In this document: positions 58,618-64,000 of the stretch, piece after piece
Layout of the letters: every line of letters begins with the position of its first letter
Numbering within the stretch: position 1 is the first letter of the stretch
Assembly: GCA_963691655.1 (NCBI GenBank)
Contig: OY829328.1
Location: 74,342,400 to 74,406,399, forward strand
Length of the DNA stretch: 64,000 nt
Source of the DNA: Toxonevra muliebris
Lineage: Eukaryota > Arthropoda > Insecta > Diptera > Pallopteridae
Reading direction: 5' to 3'
The notes under the pieces: model-generated
What the model saw: only the letters and a program-made list of their open reading frames with translations
The model's database searches: none
What the model was told of the DNA's origin: nothing
Position numbers and translations under genes: made by a program

Positions 58618-59326
58618 AGTAGATAATACAGTAGAAAAAGTAAATGCTGCAGTCTTAGATGCATATCATTTAAGCTGCCAAGTAAGTAAAAGAACAAAGC
58701 ACCAAAAGCAACAGCATATGGTGGAGTCTGATGCTATCTAAATTATGATCCGAAACTCGAAAACTCTTCAAAGTGTGCCATTAGAGTGGCAGGAATACTC
58801 CAAGGTACTAACAGAATACAACAAAGAAATAAGTGTGTCAACTTTGTGATGACAAAGCCGAAACTAGGAGGGCAGTTAGGATTCATAAAGCACTAGCGAA
58901 AGTTAGGGTGGAGAGAATGATGGCTTTAAAACTACCAGATGGTAGCTACACCAACATTGAAGAACAACGAGAAGAACATATTTCTGTTAATACACTTTCC
59001 CGGAGCAACTGCTACGGGGTAAAAGAAAATTCTCTGAACGCCAAAGAACAGATCAAAGAAAGCGTCGAGAATATACTCAGCAGTCCGTCTATCCTGGGCC
59101 ATCAGCACATTTTAGCCATATAAATTGCCCGGTGCATGGCATTATACCTGCCCTTCTACGGTGGGGGAAAGACGTAATTGGGCCGCATTCAATGAAAACA
59201 ACTAGAAATATCTTAGCTACAGGGCTCATTCTACGCAGCTGGAGAAGAGTCCTAGTAACATTTATACCAAAGATAGGTAAAAAGGACTATGGATTTCACC
59301 GAAAGCTTTCAGGTCCAGCAGTCTAA

Positions 59327-59508
59327 CTTCGTTCGCTCTCAAAACAATGGAGAAAGTGTTTAGAGGCATATTATAGAGCAAATGCATTGGAAAGGATGCT
59401 TTTAAATCCATGTCAGCATTCGTTCGTTCTCAAAACAATGGAGAAAGTGATTTACAGGCATATTATAGAGCAAATGCATTGAAAAGGATACCTTTAAATC
59501 CATGTCAA
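59327..59508. repeat. 91-bp tandem duplication in a LINE
   Basis: Two adjacent units, each containing GTTCGYTCTCAAAACAATGG, AGGCATATTATAGAGCAAAT and TTTAAATCCATGTCARCAT, with few differences. The duplication is internal to the decayed LINE. Confidence 0.85.
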
Positions 59509-59515
59509 CATGCTT

Positions 59516-59858
59516 CACTACAGGTCACGATCCCTTCAGGTATCTCCTCAAGAAGATGAAACTTGTTGAGGATGATACCTCTAGGTTGTGTCTGGAGGAG
59601 CTGGAAACGGCGGCGCACTTACTGTACCAATGCCCAGCGTTGGCGAGCAGAAGGTTGACAATCTTGGGTCATCGATACGTTGATGAATCTGAGATTGGCC
59701 ACCTGGCCTAAAAGGATATGCTCGCGTTGACGCAGGATGCTGATACTCGGAGCATGCTCGTTTACGAGTGCTTAGAGTAGAAGCATCAGGCGGTAGGGGA
59801 CGAAAAGGGACCCACCTGGGTCTGATTCGGCTAATCCCCGAACTAATAATAATAATAA
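59516..59858 (+). mobile_element. 343-bp LINE 3' end with 13-bp target duplication
   Basis: Flanked by tgtcaacatgctt at 59503-59515 and 59859-59871. It encodes the C-terminal tail of a LINE polyprotein (TGHDPFRYLLKKMKLVEDDT, then SRLCLEELETAAHLLYQCPA) and finishes with a (TAA)n tail. It is a severely 5'-truncated insertion in an older LINE. Exact duplication indicates modest age. Confidence 0.9.
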
Positions 59859-60654
59859 TGTCAACATGCTTACAGTAATATGCGCTTTCCAAGACATTGA
59901 AGGAGTTTTTGACAATGACTCCCATGAGACTATTAAAAGGGCTCTGGATATGAAAGGCTGTCTACTGAGAGAGGGGGGTTAATTATCGCCGTTTTTATGG
60001 AGCCTAATAGTTAATGAACTAATGATGTAACCTGCCAATGCGATACCGTCGGCATTGACATCATGGCAAAGGCAAATATGAGGATACGCTCTCTGCGAGA
60101 TAATTCAAAGGAGGCTTAACTTAGGACCTAAAGCCTAAAGCTGATTATCGCTTATGTTACACAGCCTACACAATGCTCTCAATATAATCAGCAAAGCGAC
60201 TAAATCAGTCATGGTGAGCAAGAACTTAGCAGGAAACCACTGAGAGTGAATCCCGTACAATCTAAAGTGAATGTGTACCATAGGTCATGATAAGGCCAGT
60301 TCTAATCTATGGTGCAGTAGCCTGCTTGCAAAGAGAAATCAACGACATTGGGGAATACCCTCACCATAGTTCAAAGGCAGGCCTGTGTCTGTATCACAGC
60401 AGCTATGAGAAGCCATAGAGGCACTACTAGATCTCACGCCTCTACATCTAGTAATAGAGACATATATCAAAGGTAGGTGCAGGTAGGGCAACGGTCTTTA
60501 GCAGTAGAGATTTGGAAAGTTTCTCTGCTCGCCTAATCCAAGTCAAACTAATTTCGAAAAATTCTTCAAAATTACACTTGGTAGTAAAAGAGATTGGGAG
60601 AATGGGCATAAAGAACACATCTTGAAAAAAGGAAACGTCTTTCGACGCGATCCA

Positions 60655-61010
60655 TGATTGGATCTATTTTTCAACTTCATCGTACGAACGAAAATGCTGA
60701 TCCGTCAGGCCGTGCGGTATCGAACAGATGTTAGTCGAAACGAGCGACATCTGGGGAGTCCGAGTCAATGCTCGACCTAAACGCATCAATTGCATTCGCC
60801 ACCGATGCCCAGTGATAGTTTTACACGGATTCAGTAGCTCGTAGTATATCACACCGAGCTGGTTTCACCAAATGCGCTCGACGTAGAGGCAAGTTCGGGC
60901 ATTCCCCATGACTTTCTCCGCTTGGACCTATGGACCCATTCTTCGTCGCCAATTACGATGCGATGTAGAAATCCCTTCCGATTATGCCTTTACAGTTTTC
61001 CCGCAAATGA
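60655..61010 (-). pseudogene. Mariner transposase fragment, second subfamily
   Basis: Minus-strand pieces: RKGFLHRIVIGDEEWVHRSK (first catalytic Asp), RRKSWGMPELASTS, LGVIYYELLNPCKTITGHRW, RMQLMRLGRALTRTPQ, then, after a deletion that removes the second and third Asp, PHGLTDQHFRSYDEVEK. It belongs to a different mariner subfamily from the element at 45944. No terminal repeats were identified. Confidence 0.82.
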
Positions 61011-61199
61011 CGAGAACTTGGCTAGAAACCCGATATTTTGAATCGAGAATAATTTAAAAATGCAAACAACTTTTGCTAATGCGGCAATGTCAAAAAGTTA
61101 ACAGATGTTCAAATCTACTTTATGACAATTTTGATCTACGTATTTCGACCAGCCCTCAACGTTGCAGTCATCTACCGAAAAACGGCGGAAGCAAAGTTG

Positions 61200-61520
61200 T
61201 ACACCTAATATTAATATACTCAGATAGTTAAGACCCTATCAAAGGACTAGATTCCCTTGAGATTTACTCAAAACTAGCACGGAAATGCCTAGAGCTTCTG
61301 AACACATTGGGCAGGAATAAGAAGATTATCTTATTCTGGTTACCTGGCACGTAGGTGTTTATGGTAATGAAATAGCCGACCATTTAGCGAGGAACGCTGA
61401 GGCGAAGACCTATATTGGCCCAGAACCCCGGATAAGGTTCAAGCCATAAAAGGCACCTTAAAAGAGGCGGAGTGGAAGAAGACTGTCTCACCTCCATAAG
61501 CTTAGACCTTTAAGGTTGCA
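61200..61520 (+). pseudogene. LINE RNase H fragment
   Basis: The plus strand reads LDSLEIYSKLARKCLELLNT, then FWLPGT, stop, and in a shifted frame VYGNEIADHLARNAEAKTY: the distal part of an RNase H domain (WVPGH--V-GNE-AD-LA). It may be the continuation of the LINE at 58800-60560, displaced by the mariner fragment. Confidence 0.7.
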
Positions 61521-63834
61521 GTACACAATACCCAAATAAATTAATCACGATGGCTTTGGAGTAATCTCAGATAAGTTTTTTGACTTACGGAAATAGTGGA
61601 ATATTTGATACTTTTCATTGGGTACTCTCTCTCTCATAACTTTATCAAGATTTTTGTAGTTCTTCAGTTTCTTGTCTCGAAAAGTTGGTTGAAAGAACCA
61701 TGCCAAGTGTGATAATTAAGTTAGCGCTGATTTAAAAAACCCATAGCACCTTCGGATTCGGACTTCTGTGCATCCCGAATTATCGAATATTTGTTTATGC
61801 GTGCGAAACTTGAAATTTCATGATTTGGACGGTGAATGAATTAAAATTCTGGAAATTTTAAAAAGTTCTGTGTTGTACAATGTCTATGCAACAAAAAGAA
61901 TCGGATCACTTACCGAGACTTTTATGTGGGATCCAAAGATTATTGACCCATTTGCTCACTAATGTAGAGAAGAAAAAGAGTAGGCTACATACTAGTTAAA
62001 GTTAGCGAGTATGATCGTGCGATTAGCTTGAGGCAATAAGTAGTGGCGTGTGACTAGTTAAAGATGAGTACGAGCATACGAGTAACAAGACTCGAAAGTA
62101 TTTGAGGTAATTGAAACGTCCCTATGAAGTTTTACTAATAATCTGCCTGCTATTCCTTTCCTCATTCATTAATGCTACGACAGCTTCCTCATAGTATCAA
62201 GAATAATCTTTGACTCTTCGACAACACAAATTTAATAAGACTAACGCTCTTAAATTGGAACAGTTCTTTTTTCGGCTTTAGCCTTAAAAAGCCTAAAGAT
62301 TTTATGTGTAACGAAATTGTTAATCTAATTTTCAATATTAAGTAAATCAATGACAAAGTAACCTAATTTTTTAAATTTACACTAATGTCTCCTTGCACTA
62401 ATACACATACACTCGTAAAACAAAAAATAAATCCTATCCTTGCCATCTCTCATCCTCTTCAACTTTCAAGCCAATCATCCAAATATTTTCATTCTTTTTG
62501 CCAATTCTTCTCTTAGCTTAAGTAATATCTAAATACACGCGACGACGACGATGCTACGTAATTTATATCCCTGCTGCATTATCCTTTCTTCTTCCTTTTT
62601 ACAATCATTTTTTTTTTCCACATACTTTTTATGAAAATGCGTTGAAATACTACAGAAAAAAAAAGTGAAGAAAAATTACCAAACACAGTTTTTCCATTAC
62701 TAAAATAAATGTGTGCGTACGCAAATGCTTGAATCGCAGGATAAAAAAGACGAAGTAAAAAAAAAAGATGCGAAAGGACATAGTAAATAATCAAAGAGAC
62801 GAACAAACTGAACCGACAAACATGTACCGACTGCGCTGCGTTGCGTTTCGTCTCTCAGATCACGATAAGTTCTTGGCTGATGAGCTTCAATGAATTCAAT
62901 CAGGATTCATTTGAATGTAGTCCTGCATGCCAACAACAAAAACAACAGCATCAAATGAAGCCTTGACTGCGTACATGAATTTTTTCTTTTTCATTTATTT
63001 AATTTTTTTTTTTTCTTTTGACTAATATCCTTGAGAGTATTGCTCATGGATGACAAGTAGTCATTTGTGGTCGGACGTCGTAATACTGTAGAGATTTGAG
63101 AGTGTTATGGGGTAGTGGTGTTGGTGATGTTGATGAAGAGAGATAGACAGATAGAGAAAAAGAGCGCACGAAGGGTTGGATTGATTTGCAAGTTGTTGGT
63201 GTGGCGAAATTTCAATGAGGAATAAGTAGTCAGCGCTAAGATGGTAATTGAGAGCCAAGTGTTACTTTCTTTTATTCCGCTTTTTTTTTTAGATTTTCTG
63301 TTTGTTGTTATTATCCTAGACTAAATGTATTTAAATGTTGTTGTTGTTTTTTTGTCGGTTCAATGGTCACAGTGATTCCATGCTTTAAATAGAGATGGAG
63401 TTAATGTGCTAAAAATTTTAATTTCAATTTAAGTTTTATGAAGTTCAATGCCATTAGCCAAAATCCAATGCAAAAATGGTTTTGGGAAATCATTTTATAA
63501 ATTTTCCCAATTAAAATTATCTCATGCACTGGCAAATCTACTGCTTTAATTCCAAAAATTTTCTACATAGTATACATTGCCAGATAGACAAAGTCTTACA
63601 AAGAATGGTAAGAACTCTTAATAATTTGTGAAGAGAAAATTTTGTTTATTTCAACACTTTCTATAGTCGAATGTTTCCTCACCCACTTTTTCGATAAAGC
63701 CAGCTTTTCAGATAAAATTTGGGTATCTACTTTTCATTTTTCAACCAGCGATCAGCGACCAGTGGAATCTCTTGCCAAGACTCAGATAAATACTTTTTCG
63801 AGCACATTGCACTTGAATTCGGCAAAATCATGGA
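61521..63834. other. AT-rich spacer without recognised genes
   Basis: Short frames only. A CGACGACGACG run at 62540-62550 and T runs near 62609 and 63005-63014 are the main irregularities. Slight GC rise near 62820-62880 could be part of a gene lying to the right, but no exon can be supported. Confidence 0.4.
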
Positions 63835-64000
63835 ATAAATATCAGACTCAATCAAAACTCAGACCCAAAATCAGATCAAAAACTATATCGAAATTCAGAT
63901 CAAACTTAGATCAAAATATAGTCCAAAAATCTGATAAAAATTCTAACCACAAGCTAATCAAATTTAGACTAAAAATCATACCAAAATTCAAAACAATATT
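63835..64000. repeat. Degenerate short tandem repeat (AAAATCAGATC type)
   Basis: From about 63835 to the window edge, units of roughly 14-17 bp such as aaaatcagatcaaaa, gaaattcagatcaaac and aaaaatctgataaaa follow one another with divergence. The array continues beyond the window. Confidence 0.7.

Larger units (their letters stand above)
58800..60560 (+). pseudogene. LOA/R1-like LINE reverse transcriptase, decayed
   Basis: Plus-strand fragments in order: AVRIHKALAKVRVERMMALK and LPDGSYTNIEEQ (linker before RT), HGIIPALLRWGKDVIGPHSM then SWRRVLVTFIPKIGKKDYGF (RT start), ICAFQDIEGVFDNDSHETIK (motif A, usually FLDIEGAFDN), LREGG, stop, LSPFLWSLIVNELM, and further C-terminal pieces. Interrupted by a 91-bp tandem duplication (59327-59508) and by a younger LINE tail (59516-59858). 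Many stops. Confidence 0.82.

Overview
The window is an AT-rich insect nuclear segment. Split genes with short phase-matched introns, AATAAA-type 3' ends and the mix of transposons (mariner, maT, Tc1, pogo, hAT, and R1- and jockey-type LINEs) point to a higher dipteran. The recurrent LINE whose 3' end carries GGTTAGGTT blocks suggests a tephritid fruit fly, but that is an inference and the species cannot be named from the sequence alone. No bacterial, organellar or CRISPR features were seen, and no tRNA or rRNA gene was recognised.

Only four host genes can be supported, all in the left third. (1) An ARHGAP19-type RhoGAP (RhoGAP54D-like) on the minus strand at 1557-3301, in four traced exons with its last exon unresolved. 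(2) A short EXD2-like 3'-5' exonuclease on the plus strand at 5471-6952, with an N-terminal membrane anchor but a tyrosine in place of the third-motif catalytic aspartate. (3) BBS8/TTC8, a TPR subunit of the ciliary BBSome, on the minus strand at 8431-10161 in a single coding exon, with an RFX X-box-like site just upstream. (4) A 628-residue arginine/serine/proline/glycine-rich, probably nuclear, protein on the plus strand at 16376-20637 in six coding exons, with conserved-looking N and C termini; its family is not recognised. Genes 1 and 2 are divergent and are separated by a roughly 960-bp hAT-like MITE that carries two perfect TATCGATA (DRE) palindromes near its ends.

From about 20.6 kb to the right edge I see no host gene. 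This part is a graveyard of nested transposable elements. Several have well defined ends. hAT-type elements with 8-bp duplications lie at 23199-23725 and 34985-36249, with others in the gene region at 4253, 5736 and 7097. A DD37D maT transposase with two stops is at 26357. A 769-bp mariner deletion derivative with 46-bp perfect inverted repeats is at 45944. A Tc1 element of IR/DR architecture, split by later insertions, runs 40720-45069. A pogo-like element with a C-terminal PHD-like zinc motif runs 47170-49728. Non-LTR retrotransposon fragments of R1, jockey and RNase-H-bearing types fill much of 28.9-34.3, 37.5-40.2, 43.7-44.8, 51.1-56.4 and 58.8-61.5 kb. Two of these insertions are flanked by exact 12- and 13-bp target duplications and sit inside older LINEs.

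The observations most worth following are the DRE motifs at the ends of a hAT-like element between two promoters, the EXD2-like protein with a lost catalytic residue, a short element found in two LINE copies and, diverged, inside the hAT MITE, and five direct copies of a 13- to 15-bp motif (TGTAACGTAACAGTC) spread over 1.15 kb next to the maT element. No evidence was found for a wholly new molecular system; these are leads, ranked by interest.
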